In this document: positions 1 to 8,928 of the stretch, in pieces
Layout: every line of letters starts with the position of its first letter
Position numbering within the stretch: the first letter of the stretch is position 1
Origin: Coemansia sp. RSA 1804
Lineage: Eukaryota > Kickxellomycota > Kickxellomycetes > Kickxellales > Kickxellaceae
Assembly (NCBI GenBank): GCA_027578815.1
Contig: JANBTH010000008.1
Location: 18,999-82,998, forward strand
Direction of reading: 5' to 3'
DNA length: 64,000 nt
Notes under the pieces: model-generated
What the model was told of the DNA's origin: nothing
Databases searched by the model: none
The model's input: only the letters and a program-made list of their open reading frames with translations
Made by a program: the position numbers and the translations under genes

Positions 1-9
1 TGCCAGTTG

Positions 10-17
10 TATAAAAG
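10..17 (+). promoter_or_regulatory. TATA box of first 97-aa family gene
   Basis: TATAAAAG lies 105 bp before the ATG at 115. The two neighbouring copies and the distant fourth copy have a TATA-like element at nearly the same distance, which supports using the internal ATG at 115 rather than an in-frame ATG at 22. Confidence 0.5.
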
Positions 18-114
18 AAAAATGCAAGATATCATCTGGCAATGTTTTATTCAACCAATAAACATTTCTAAAGAATTTCTTATATTTACAAACAATACTT
101 GTCTACTTTTAACA

Positions 115-408
115 ATGCCAAAGAAAGTTTTGGTTCATTTAACATATGTCGATCTTTTGGATTACCCTGGTCAACAGCCAAAAGACCGGTTTATTGATTC
201 ATATAAGGAGGGCAATGATGCTGTAGAAGATTGCAAGAAACGGCTTTTAGACATTCTTAAAGCCCAGCTAAAGAATAGTGGTTGGAGTGATACCAAAATT
301 AAAGAATCCGTTGGTGAATTGAAGATTACAGGTAAGATATATGTGGAAAAGCCCCCAACAAAGAGAGAACCTTCCAATCTTCCACCTATTATACTGAATA
401 AAAAGTAA
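115..408 (+). CDS. Unrecognised 97-aa tandem-family protein, copy 1
   Basis: I do not recognise this family. The 97-residue product starts MPKKVLVHLTY, suggesting an N-terminal beta strand without signal peptide or membrane segment. A charged predicted helix follows, then a W-S-x-x-x-I motif, the segment TGKIYVEKPP, and a basic Pro-rich tail ending IILNKK. Start chosen at 115 because copy 2 begins at the matching ATG and the shared 5' leader (AACAATGCC) ends there; an upstream in-frame ATG at 22 is too close to the TATA box at 10. It is first of three head-to-tail copies spaced 1.36 and 1.03 kb apart. The frame is intact, and many differences from copy 2 are conservative, so it is probably expressed protein. 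Function unknown; a lineage-specific small protein is as far as I can go. Confidence 0.7.
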   Translation: MPKKVLVHLTYVDLLDYPGQQPKDRFIDSYKEGNDAVEDCKKRLLDILKAQLKNSGWSDTKIKESVGELKITGKIYVEKPPTKREPSNLPPIILNKK

Positions 409-1373
409 TTTAAATTTGCTATTCACGAATTTATTCTAAAGAGTAAAATTTTTGAAGTAGGTTTTCAATTATAATAATAAAATATGTCAATTGTTAAAAG
501 TTAACTCTTAAAACAATTATCCAAGATAAGTCGGTGCTTTTATAGTCTAAAAACTTATTGTTACAGATATCAAATAGGATAATTAATATCTTTTTGAGAG
601 CCAATAAATATTGGACGCTAATCTTAAATTTTTATTTATTTCTCTAAGCAATAGATACTTGAAATAAAACTACAAACACAACGTTACTTTTATATGACAA
701 TCTCATATGCGTGTAAACATTTAAAATGCTTTGATATTATTGTGTAAACCGATATCAGTTCCTTGCATAGTTTAATCTAAACAAAATGTTTTTGCAATCA
801 AATATGTTGTTTTATTAACAATAAATATTATATTACAATTGTAGTCTAACTGTAGGCCATATGTCTAGACAAAAGTGGCAATTAAAGCAAAGGTTGAATA
901 ATAGTATTATAATGTTTTTGAATTACCACAAATAATAATAACTAAATTTAATAAACAAATCTAATTTTCATTAAAGTAGAATTCATTTAATATCAACGTA
1001 ATACAAACATGCACACAATAGCATACAGATATACTGATACCTAATAACAGCATATTGCCTGAAATTTGGATTTGGATAATGATACTCTGTCACAGGGGTA
1101 ATTTGACAACCCAAATGATTATCTTTCTTGTCTAATGCAATTTTTTCCGACAGCACAATGTGTAAGCAATAATATAAAACGTGTTTAGATGTTCTAAATG
1201 CCTTTTATAATTAATTGTTTTATAAATCATATTGCTTTATCTGTTTTACTTTATTATAATTTCCTATATCAAATTGCTAATAGGATATTAGAAACATTAT
1301 TCACATATCAATATTGCGCTATAAAATAGTTGCATAATTCAATAAGAATATGGCTGTTTGTAAATTACAGTGG
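409..1373. repeat. AT-rich spacer of tandem unit 1
   Basis: No convincing gene. Parts recur in the spacer after copy 2: a block near 600-760 resembles 1780-1940, a block near 780-930 resembles 2110-2260, and a block near 990-1100 resembles 2290-2400. The spacer therefore was duplicated together with the gene. Confidence 0.55.
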
Positions 1374-1381
1374 TATATAAA
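1374..1381 (+). promoter_or_regulatory. TATA box of second 97-aa family gene
   Basis: TATATAAA, 103 bp before the ATG at 1477. The following bases (AGAAACTGCAAAGGCTGCAA) closely match those after the TATA of copy 3 at 2400. Confidence 0.6.
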
Positions 1382-1476
1382 GAAACTGCAAAGGCTGCAA
1401 TCTACAGTTTTTATACCAACGCTGAAACATTTTTTAAAAACTTCTATAACCTACAAACAATACTTGTTTTTTAACA

Positions 1477-1770
1477 ATGCCAAAGAAAGTTTTAGTTCAT
1501 TTAACATATACCGACCTACTTGACCGCCCCGAGGAGTCACCAAAAAGCAGGTTTATTAGTACATCTAAGGAGGGTGATGAAGCTGTAGAAACATGCAAAA
1601 AAAAGCTTTTAGAGTTGCTAAAAGAAGAGCTAAAGAATAACAACTGGTCTAATGCCAGAATTGATAGATCCATTAACAGATTTAACATTACAGGTAAAAT
1701 ATACGTGGAAAAGCCCCCCAAAAAGAGAGAACCTTCCAATCTTCCACCTATTATACTGAATAAAAAGTAA
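1477..1770 (+). CDS. Unrecognised 97-aa tandem-family protein, copy 2
   Basis: Full-length paralogue of the gene at 115, also 97 residues, colinear with no gaps. Conserved blocks are MPKKVLVHLTY, D-L-L-D, a helix with regularly spaced Lys/Glu/Leu, NNWSNARI and TGKIYVEKPP. The last 51 nt, including the stop codon, are identical to copy 1 while upstream coding sequence is clearly diverged, which suggests recent gene conversion or constraint on the 3' end. No signal peptide, transmembrane segment or cysteine-rich motif. Start set by the first ATG after the TATA-driven leader. The product is unknown; the predicted strand-helix-helix-strand order could be a small alpha/beta fold, but that is only inference. 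Confidence 0.72.
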   Translation: MPKKVLVHLTYTDLLDRPEESPKSRFISTSKEGDEAVETCKKKLLELLKEELKNNNWSNARIDRSINRFNITGKIYVEKPPKKREPSNLPPIILNKK

Positions 1771-2399
1771 TTTTTCTATTCTCGCATTTAATAAATGTTA
1801 ATTCCAGGTTCTTATTTATTACTCTAAACAATAAATACTTGAAGCACTACTATTGCAACATTGCTTTTATATAACAATCACATGTACGTAAAACATATTA
1901 GAATGCTTTAATATCATTGTGTATGCTGATAAACGCTTTATGCCAATGTCAGTCTCTTGTCTAGTTTAAGGTTGTAGGATTAGGCGGGTATAGCGTTCAA
2001 CGGGTATATAAAGCCTGCATCTCCAGGACCACCTTTGTAATTCTGGTTGGGCTTTCTCTAGTTTGTGGGTTGTTCAATATACTTTTTTATTATAGCATTT
2101 AATTTACACAAAAATGTTTTGGCAATTAAATATGTTTTCGTTTATATTGGCAATAAAGACCATACTATACTAATTGCCTAAATGTAGGCATATGTCTGGG
2201 TATATGTGGTAATTAAAGCAAAAATAAAATAAAAGCATTCAAATGTTTTTGAATCACCATTGAATGTTAATTAAAGTAAATTTTATCTAATATCAACGTA
2301 ATACAAAAATACACACACAATAGAATGTAGACACTCTTGAAGCTAATGACAGAAAATTTTCAGACATTTGGATATGGATAATGATAATTCGTCACATGG
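1771..2399. repeat. AT-rich spacer of tandem unit 2 with extra TATA
   Basis: Repeats the spacer after copy 1 but also contains about 100 bp (around 1970-2090) not seen there. This insert carries GGGTATATAAAGCC at 2002-2015 with no ORF behind it longer than about 20 codons. It may be a stray promoter or drive a noncoding RNA; I see no gene. Confidence 0.45.
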
Positions 2400-2407
2400 T
2401 ATATAAA
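2400..2407 (+). promoter_or_regulatory. TATA box of broken third copy
   Basis: TATATAAA 108 bp before the ATG at 2508, followed by a leader nearly identical to that of copy 2 (CAAAGGCTGCAATCTACA). Promoter appears preserved although the coding region is not. Confidence 0.55.
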
Positions 2408-2507
2408 GGAAATACAAAGGCTGCAATCTACAACATTCTAGCTAACCAAGAAATATTTTTTAATAAAAATTCTGATACTTGCAAACAATACTTGTCTACT
2501 TTTAATT

Positions 2508-2777
2508 ATGTTAAAAAGTATTCAAGTTCATTTAACATATGTTGATCTATTGGATCACCCTAGTCAATCGCCGAAAGACAGGTTTATGAAATCAAATATG
2601 AAGGGTGACAAAGCTGTAGAAGAATGCAAAAAACAACTTTTAGAGATTCTTAAAAAGCAGCTAAGGGATAAAGGATAGAGTGATACCAGGATTGAAAGAT
2701 CTGTTGGTAAATTTAAGATTACAGGCAAAATATATGTGGACAAGCCCCCAACTTTAAAACAATATTCTGATACTTAG
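2508..2777 (+). pseudogene. Third copy of 97-aa family, disrupted
   Basis: The reading frame follows copies 1 and 2 from the ATG, including VHLTYVDLLD and the charged helix, but codon 57 is TAG (2676-2678) where the paralogues have the conserved tryptophan (TGG). After the stop the frame resumes with the family motif TGKIYVDKPP. The C-terminal Lys/Pro-rich tail is then replaced by unrelated sequence resembling its own 5' leader (ATTCTGATACTT occurs at both 2468-2480 and 2764-2775), suggesting a recombination junction. If expressed it would give a 56-residue truncated protein. Most likely a pseudogene. Confidence 0.75.
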
Positions 2778-3447
2778 CCTACAATACCTGGTAACCATGA
2801 CTAGTTTTTATACCTTAGCATTTATCATAGGCTTGCAATATTGTAGGTGTTTTAAAGTTTTTGAATTTGTTTTTACAATATAAGAAGCAGAAATTTCCAA
2901 CAAACACTTCTGAATGTGCATAACTAAACATGCGCCTACTATTGCTTTTTGTCAAACAACAACACATGCTAATACTAATTTTAATTATTTGGGTTTCATT
3001 TAAAAAAAAAGCTGAGGCATTCACAAAATTAATTTGCATTGCAAAATTAATTAAAAATTACTTTTGATGATATTCCGCACGTTTTCTAATCAGTGCACAC
3101 TTGGGTTCTAATTGCAATTTTCATATCAAGACACAAAAAACATTAATATAATTTGATGATAAATGAAAAGAGAGACTTTTAATTGCTGATACACGGGATG
3201 TGTTCACTATTACCAAGTTTTTCATTTGTACGACATGAAGTTTTGGATATTAATTAAAACAATTTATGTTGGGAAAAACGACATTGTCATCTGCTCCTCA
3301 GTACAAAAGAATGCATATTTCTGTTCAATAGGGGTATATAATTTTTCACTAGCAAGGTAGTTTTTTCATCTATTTATTAGCTAGAAAACCCACTGTGAAA
3401 TAATACCACATACAACTATTACACTACTACCTAAATCTCGATTGAAA
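2778..3447. other. AT-rich gene-poor spacer
   Basis: AT-rich, with no supported gene. A minus-strand frame of about 55 codons starting near 2975 begins Met-Cys and has a few Cys and His residues, but their spacing does not match the microprotein at 3448 closely enough to call it a homologue. Confidence 0.4.
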
Positions 3448-3615
3448 ATGTGTATACTTCAATGCGCCAACAATAATAATCATCAAAAAGCTATGGCAGG
3501 TTGCATTCTATCAAAACATAGCACAGTTGTTGGATTGTGCATTTCATGCTATGGTCTTGTAAGCCAAAAGGAGTTGGACGGCAAGGAGCTTGTGCTGTTG
3601 CCTTTCAGCCCATAA
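3448..3615 (+). CDS. 55-aa Cys/His microprotein, copy A
   Basis: A 55-residue ORF starting MCILQC. Putative metal ligands are C2, C6, H12, C19, H24, C31 and C34, with a CxxCY ending to the cluster. The ORF at 22875-23036 encodes a 53-residue protein in which C2, C6, N8, N9, H12, C19, H24, S25, G29, C31, C34 and Y35 fall at exactly the same positions with no gaps, while almost all other residues differ. That agreement at the protein level, across 19 kb and without evident DNA similarity, is the evidence that this is a coding gene. The pattern suggests a small zinc-binding fold, possibly two sites. No signal peptide. The family is unknown to me. Confidence 0.6.
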   Translation: MCILQCANNNNHQKAMAGCILSKHSTVVGLCISCYGLVSQKELDGKELVLLPFSP

Positions 3616-3769
3616 ATAATGAAATGCCACGCCTATAATTAATCAAAAAAACATGAACTGATTTTTGCATTACAATTGGTTTCTCAACTTAATCACAATA
3701 GCCCTTAAACTTCCTTCCGTTTTCACACCACTTTTTTCTTTACTCTTCATACATTGCCATTTCTGTAAA

Positions 3770-4840
3770 ATGAGGAAATCAACTTCGCTAAATCTTGGTC
3801 TAAATTTGCGAAAGCCAAAACTATCAACCGATAAACAAAAAGCAGCTTCAGAAAAGGGCAAGCAAAGACAAAAAGCCTTGGGGTTCTCTGACGCCTTTGA
3901 CGATGACGAGAACACGGTTGGAGACACAACATCGGTAACAGGTCCTACAGGACCTGCTGTATTCACAGGCGGAACACACAGCAGAGAATCGGCAAAGCTT
4001 GCTAAACGGTTGGAAGAAACAGACCCCTCCGTATACGCGTACGACGAGGTGTATGACAGTATCAGCGAAGCACGCAGTAGGATCAGTGGTTCACGAAAGC
4101 AAAAGGACGATAGCAAGCCAAAGTACATGGAAAAACTGCTGGAGACAGCAAAACGCCGGCAAGTGCAGCAGGAGGTTGTTAAGGAGAGGGTTTTGGAAAA
4201 GGAGCGGCAAAGAGAAGGAGAAAAGTACGCGGATAAGGAGACGTTTGTTACTTCTGCATACAAGGAGCTAAAGGACCAGCGGCAGCAACTTGTGAAGGAG
4301 GAAGAGAAACAGGAGGAGGAGGCTGTTCGTGCTGCATCGGCAAATAGCAAGTCAAAGCAGCTGTTTGGCGCTTCAGCTGGGTTCTATCGCGAGTTTTTGG
4401 ATCGGGTCGATCGAGATGATGTAAGCAAGGCTGCGCTGAATTTGAATGCCGAAGAAAAGGACTCGCAAGTGGAGGAGAAGTCGGCTGCATCGGTAGAGAG
4501 TGGTAATAGTAGTCAACTCAATGCGGGACTAAACGTGGTTAACAAGCGCGCAATTGAGCGCAATAACACTAGCCGCAATACACCAAAGACCTCTGGCGAC
4601 GCTCTGCCTGACAATGTACAACCTGGCTTGCTAAAGGATTCTGGCGCTGTCCAAACACGACCCTACTACTATCAAAGACAAGGAGAAGACAATGGGCTCA
4701 AGGAGCACGAACGGAAGGCAGCTGAATCCAGTGCTCGGGAAAGGGAGGCATTGATACGCAAATACGCTCGTCGGAACGATGACGCCGCTGTCGAGGCAGC
4801 TCGACAAAGATACTTTGCGCGTGTTGCAGAAAAGTCTTGA
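3770..4840 (+). CDS. NSRP1/CCDC55-like nuclear speckle splicing regulator
   Basis: A 356-residue hydrophilic protein. Start taken at the ATG at 3770, giving MRKSTSLNLGLNLRKP; the open frame extends upstream but the extension is hydrophobic and unlike the family. Residues about 90-190 match the NSRP1 (DUF2040) domain: an acidic DAFDDDE stretch, then YAYDEVYDSI, YMEKLLETAKRR and a long charged coiled coil rich in Glu, Lys and Arg (KYADKETFVTSAYKEL). The C-terminus has the family's second basic patch (YARRNDDAAVEAARQRYFAR). NSRP1 proteins bind RNA and influence splice-site choice in nuclear speckles. The gene is in tandem with INTS11, 340 bp upstream of it. Confidence 0.82.
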   Translation: MRKSTSLNLGLNLRKPKLSTDKQKAASEKGKQRQKALGFSDAFDDDENTVGDTTSVTGPTGPAVFTGGTHSRESAKLAKRLEETDPSVYAYDEVYDSISEARSRISGSRKQKDDSKPKYMEKLLETAKRRQVQQEVVKERVLEKERQREGEKYADKETFVTSAYKELKDQRQQLVKEEEKQEEEAVRAASANSKSKQLFGASAGFYREFLDRVDRDDVSKAALNLNAEEKDSQVEEKSAASVESGNSSQLNAGLNVVNKRAIERNNTSRNTPKTSGDALPDNVQPGLLKDSGAVQTRPYYYQRQGEDNGLKEHERKAAESSAREREALIRKYARRNDDAAVEAARQRYFARVAEKS

Positions 4841-5180
4841 CAGGCTTCTTAACTAGGCTGTGAGTATCCGTGGCCCTGGTCTGGCAGATTCGGATCTGTT
4901 TGCCAAAAGACTATTTCTCCCGAGCTTGTGTTCACGTGAGGATACCACAATATTTTAATCCATTGTGTGTAAATTAGTTTTTCACTTTCTTTGTTTGTTT
5001 TGTTCTAAAAGTTCCCAATGAATTACAAGAGCAGACCACAACGCTGTTTTCCTTTTACATCTGCATCACATTAATCGTTTTATTTTTTTTTTACTAGTTT
5101 CTATGTATAGGCTGCTAAAGGTGGCACCAGGAAGAAGAAGCATAACAATAGCACTCGCAGCTGAGCAATAAACAAGGAGC

Positions 5181-7175
5181 ATGAAGGTAGTTCCACTGGG
5201 TGCTGGGCAGGATGTGGGCAGGTCGTGCGTGCTAGTAACGGTTGGAGGCAAAACGATAATGTTTGACTGCGGGATGCACATGGGATACAACGACGAGCGG
5301 CGGTTTCCAGACTTCAACTACATAACAACAGAGGGGGATTTTACGTCACGCATAGACGCCGTGGTGATCACGCACTTCCATCTGGACCACTGCGGTGCGC
5401 TACCGCACTTTACCGAGCAGCGCGGATACCATGGGCCGATATACATGACACCGCCTACGAAGGCGATCTGCCCGATCCTGCTCGAGGATTACCGGAAGAT
5501 CACGGTGGAGCGGAAGGGCGAGACCGGGTTTTTCACATCGCAGCATATCAAGGACTGCATGAAGAAGGTGGTGCCGCTGCATTTGCACGAAACAGTATGG
5601 GTGGACGACGAACTTGAGCTGCGCGCCTACTATGCGGGACATGTGCTGGGCGCCGCAATGGTGTACGCTAGATGCGGGAACGAGAGCGTTGTGTACACGG
5701 GCGATTACAACATGACGCCCGACAGACATTTGGGTGCAGCGTGGATTGACAAGGTGCGTCCCGATGTTCTAATCACCGAGACCACGTATGGGACCACGAT
5801 CCGCGACTCCAAGCGCGCACGCGAGCGCGATTTCCTCGAGAAGGTGCACAGCTGCGTGATGCGTGGCGGCAAGGTGCTTATTCCGTGTTTTGCGCTTGGA
5901 CGCGCGCAGGAGCTGTGCATTCTGATAGAGACGTACTGGGAGCGCATGGGGCTGACGGTTCCTGTGTACTTTTCGGCTGGGCTGACGGAAAAGGCCAACA
6001 GATACTACAAGCTGTTTATCAACTGGACCAACCAAAAGGTCAAGGAGTCCTTTGTCGATCGCAATCCGTTTGACTTCAAGTACATCAAACCGTGGAACCG
6101 CGAGTACGCGGATCTTCCTGGCCCTATGGTTCTGTTTGCAACACCCGGCATGCTTCACATTGGCACGTCGCTGGAGGTCTTTCGCAAATGGGCGCCCGAC
6201 GAACGCAACATGCTTATCATGCCCGGGTACTGCGTGGCCGGCACTGTTGGCGCAAAGGTGTTGAGCGGAATGAAGGTGGTTGACATTGACCAGTACACGC
6301 AGGTGTCGGTCAACATTGATGTGCAGAACCTTTCGTTTTCGGCTCATGCGGATGCAAAGGGCATCATGGAGCTCATTCGGCAGGCGTCGCCTAGAAACGT
6401 GGTGCTGGTTCATGGCGAGAAGAGTCGGATGACGTATCTGAAATCCAAGATCATGAGCGAGTTCGGGTGTCCGTGCTACGACCCGGCTAACGGAGAGCTG
6501 CTGGAGATCCAGACCGGCCAGGATGTGCGGGCCCTGATGTCGGACCAGCTGTTCAGGGCGTCGTGGGAGAAGGAGCAGAAAAAGCGTCAGGACAGCAGTG
6601 TGTTGGGCGAATCCACCGCACCTATTACGCAGATGCCCGTACGTGGTGTTCTGCTGCTTGGCGATGGGAAGCGGGTGCCGCGGCTGCTGGATCCGTCGGA
6701 ATTTGATCTGGACGCAGTGCCTGTGGTTGAATCTGGCAGCGGATCCAAAGGCGATGCTGGTTCAGTTGATGCTTTGAAGGACAGCATGGAAGAGACGCTG
6801 TCTGCGGGAGTTCTGCCTGCGCAACACGCGCAGTCTTCGGGCAGCATTGTTTTCAGAACGCGCAAGGTGTTTGATGGGCCGAGCCTGGCAAGGCGTCTGG
6901 GGTTGATGGAAAGCGAAACCGCCAGTATGGATGTTTCTAAAGCTGTGTTGGCGGCCATCAGGGAGCTTCTGCTTCTGGATCCCAAAACGTGCCCGGCAGA
7001 CGGGGATGGCGAGTCCGCGGATGCTTCGGTCATTGCCGTAGGCGACAGTATTCGCATCAGTGTCCCGCAAAGTACCGAGGAATGCGACCTCCCAATGGTC
7101 AATATCTCGTGGGCCTGGGAAGAAGAGGAGCTTGCCACACAGACGCTTGCTGTCATTAACCGCGTGCTCGGCTAG
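5181..7175 (+). CDS. INTS11: Integrator complex subunit 11 endonuclease
   Basis: 664 residues, intronless. N-terminal metallo-beta-lactamase domain begins [12 protein letters not shown] and has the HFHLDH signature (H65, H67, D69, H70), then GHVLGA and GDYN, followed by a beta-CASP domain with [16 protein letters not shown] and the terminal [10 protein letters not shown] and VHGE motifs. The sequence is far closer to INTS11 than to CPSF73: [17 protein letters not shown] and [12 protein letters not shown] are INTS11 hallmarks. All metal ligands appear present, so it should be an active 3'-end endonuclease. In animals INTS11 cleaves snRNA and paused nascent transcripts with INTS9. The ~200-residue C-terminal part is divergent and probably the dimerisation region. 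Integrator is generally absent from yeasts, so its presence here helps place the organism. Confidence 0.93.
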   Translation: MKVVPLGAGQDVGRSCVLVTVGGKTIMFDCGMHMGYNDERRFPDFNYITTEGDFTSRIDAVVITHFHLDHCGALPHFTEQRGYHGPIYMTPPTKAICPILLEDYRKITVERKGETGFFTSQHIKDCMKKVVPLHLHETVWVDDELELRAYYAGHVLGAAMVYARCGNESVVYTGDYNMTPDRHLGAAWIDKVRPDVLITETTYGTTIRDSKRARERDFLEKVHSCVMRGGKVLIPCFALGRAQELCILIETYWERMGLTVPVYFSAGLTEKANRYYKLFINWTNQKVKESFVDRNPFDFKYIKPWNREYADLPGPMVLFATPGMLHIGTSLEVFRKWAPDERNMLIMPGYCVAGTVGAKVLSGMKVVDIDQYTQVSVNIDVQNLSFSAHADAKGIMELIRQASPRNVVLVHGEKSRMTYLKSKIMSEFGCPCYDPANGELLEIQTGQDVRALMSDQLFRASWEKEQKKRQDSSVLGESTAPITQMPVRGVLLLGDGKRVPRLLDPSEFDLDAVPVVESGSGSKGDAGSVDALKDSMEETLSAGVLPAQHAQSSGSIVFRTRKVFDGPSLARRLGLMESETASMDVSKAVLAAIRELLLLDPKTCPADGDGESADASVIAVGDSIRISVPQSTEECDLPMVNISWAWEEEELATQTLAVINRVLG

Positions 7176-7320
7176 CACAGCCTTATATATTTTGCAAGTT
7201 GGGAGACAAATGATAACCTAGTGCTGCGTGTATACGAACTATTGTTGGTACCTGATATGAAAAATGTGAAAATTAAACGAAACGGAAAAATGAAACTATG
7301 CGAAACCACCAGCGGTTCTC

Positions 7321-8928
7321 TTATGCTGAGGCGTGCGTAATGACCGAGAGTCCCAAGAGTGCATCGATATCGTTAGTTCCAAGCGTAGTTGTCTGCGGAG
7401 ACGCCGTTGTAACAGCCACCTCAGCAGCAATATTGTTTGCGTTGGTCTGTCCGGTGGGAGCGGGGGCGCGGTTAATATTGACGAGACTCAACAACAACGC
7501 AGGATCAATTTGTCCGAGCGCAGACAGATCCACGTGGCTAAGATCAGGGAGCTGGAGCTTTGCCAGATCATCAAAAGTGATCCCGGCCTTGCTCATGATG
7601 CTTTCGATGTACGAAAACTGGGTCATGCTGGCGGGGTTCAGCGGTGGAATGGTGACCGATGGGAGCGGAATCGCTGTCAGCGCAAGCCCGTCGAATGTCA
7701 TGTCTGGAAGATGCACTGTTGCCAGATCGACTGCCGGGAGTTCTATGTTGGGCAATGTGAATGGCAGCTGGACACCGTTGTTGAGTAGCATCTCCAGACC
7801 GCTTGAGATGACCGGGCCTGTCAGGCCGTTGGTTGGTGCTGGCAATGGATTGCTACTGCCTGCGCCCTCGACTGCACTGCTACTGTTGCTGCTGTTGCTA
7901 GTGGAGGCATTTTCAGGGCTCTCTGGACCTTGGCTGCTGCTTGTTTCAGGTTCAGCAGTGGTGCTTGGTGCATTTTCCGAAGATGCAGGAGATGATTCCT
8001 GTGTTCCATTCTCTGGCGGCATGTCCATGGCCATTGTCGACGAGCCTGTTGGCATGTCCATGGCCATTGTCGATGTCTCATCGCTGGATGACTCCAGGGA
8101 CCATGAGGAGGTGCTCTCCGTAGCAGCCGTGGAATCTGTGCTTTCTGCAGATGACAGCCCGTTGCTTGAAGCGTCAGAGTTGCTGTTGCTAAGAATGGTT
8201 GACCCCGGGAAGAGGGGCGGGTAGTCGTCAAACAGCCCGCCGACATGGGAGGACGATCCAGACGAGACGATATCGTAAGTTCCGGTAATATCAAAGAATC
8301 CCGTGCTTGTAAACCCGATTCCAGCCCCAATATCCACATCAAGCGACATTGACGATGACGTTGAAGTTGCTAGCTCCAAAGAAGAAGATGACTGCGAAGA
8401 AAGCGCTGGCATCTCAATGCTAGAAACGCCGGTTGCTTCGGAGCCAGCAGGCGGGACAACGGGTGCAGCTGCGTTTCCAGTCCATTGACCGCAGAACATG
8501 TTCTGGCCCTCGGATTTGTGGCAGGCGGTTCCTGGCGCACAGGGAAAATGGACGTAGGTGCCCGAGAGACAGCGCAGATAGTATCCATGCTGGCCGTTGG
8601 CTCCGGGACACATGTACTCGTCAAACGGAGATGCAAAACTACACTGTGCTCCCGCAACAAGCGCCTCGCTTGCGGGTGGTGGACCGCTTGCTGTGTCTAT
8701 CGGGTAGCTGCACAGGATCGAGTTGCCTCCCTGGGCGTAGCACACCGTTCCTGGCGCACAGGACTTCTCGACCTCGGTGCCGCCTCCGTCGCATTGGAAA
8801 AAGGCTGTGCCTTTGCCGCTCGCCGCTCCGCATCTGTATACCCCAGGGGTACATGCGCTGGTCAGCACATTGTGGCCAGCAACGCAGCCAACACAGGTTA
8901 TTGCCAGAAGACCGATTCTGGTTTTCAT
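7321..8928 (-). CDS. Secreted protein with two CBM19-like chitin-binding modules
   Basis: 535 residues with a cleavable signal peptide (about residues 1-18, ending VAG). Two Cys-rich modules follow, about 20-75 and 94-150, each with the CBM19-type order C, CG or CPG, F/YxxC, CAPGTxC, C; the phrases CAPGTVCYAQGGNSILC and CAPGTACHKSEGQNMFC show that they are duplicates. The remainder is a long Ser/Thr-rich region, likely O-glycosylated, with an internal duplication of MAMDMP, and a C-terminal region rich in short hydrophobic L-P-x-V/I-x-L repeats. No GPI signal is obvious and no catalytic domain. Probably a cell-wall or extracellular chitin-binding protein. Confidence 0.8.
   Translation of the reverse strand: MKTRIGLLAITCVGCVAGHNVLTSACTPGVYRCGAASGKGTAFFQCDGGGTEVEKSCAPGTVCYAQGGNSILCSYPIDTASGPPPASEALVAGAQCSFASPFDEYMCPGANGQHGYYLRCLSGTYVHFPCAPGTACHKSEGQNMFCGQWTGNAAAPVVPPAGSEATGVSSIEMPALSSQSSSSLELATSTSSSMSLDVDIGAGIGFTSTGFFDITGTYDIVSSGSSSHVGGLFDDYPPLFPGSTILSNSNSDASSNGLSSAESTDSTAATESTSSWSLESSSDETSTMAMDMPTGSSTMAMDMPPENGTQESSPASSENAPSTTAEPETSSSQGPESPENASTSNSSNSSSAVEGAGSSNPLPAPTNGLTGPVISSGLEMLLNNGVQLPFTLPNIELPAVDLATVHLPDMTFDGLALTAIPLPSVTIPPLNPASMTQFSYIESIMSKAGITFDDLAKLQLPDLSHVDLSALGQIDPALLLSLVNINRAPAPTGQTNANNIAAEVAVTTASPQTTTLGTNDIDALLGLSVITHASA

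Noticed and set aside
2831..2977. Possible third Cys/His microprotein (minus-strand frame starting Met-Cys)
   Set aside because: Has an HS...G..C...C run, but ligand spacing does not match the two confirmed copies.
3665..3769. Upstream extension of the NSRP1-like gene
   Set aside because: The 35 extra residues are hydrophobic and start from a non-ATG codon; the family begins at the later ATG.
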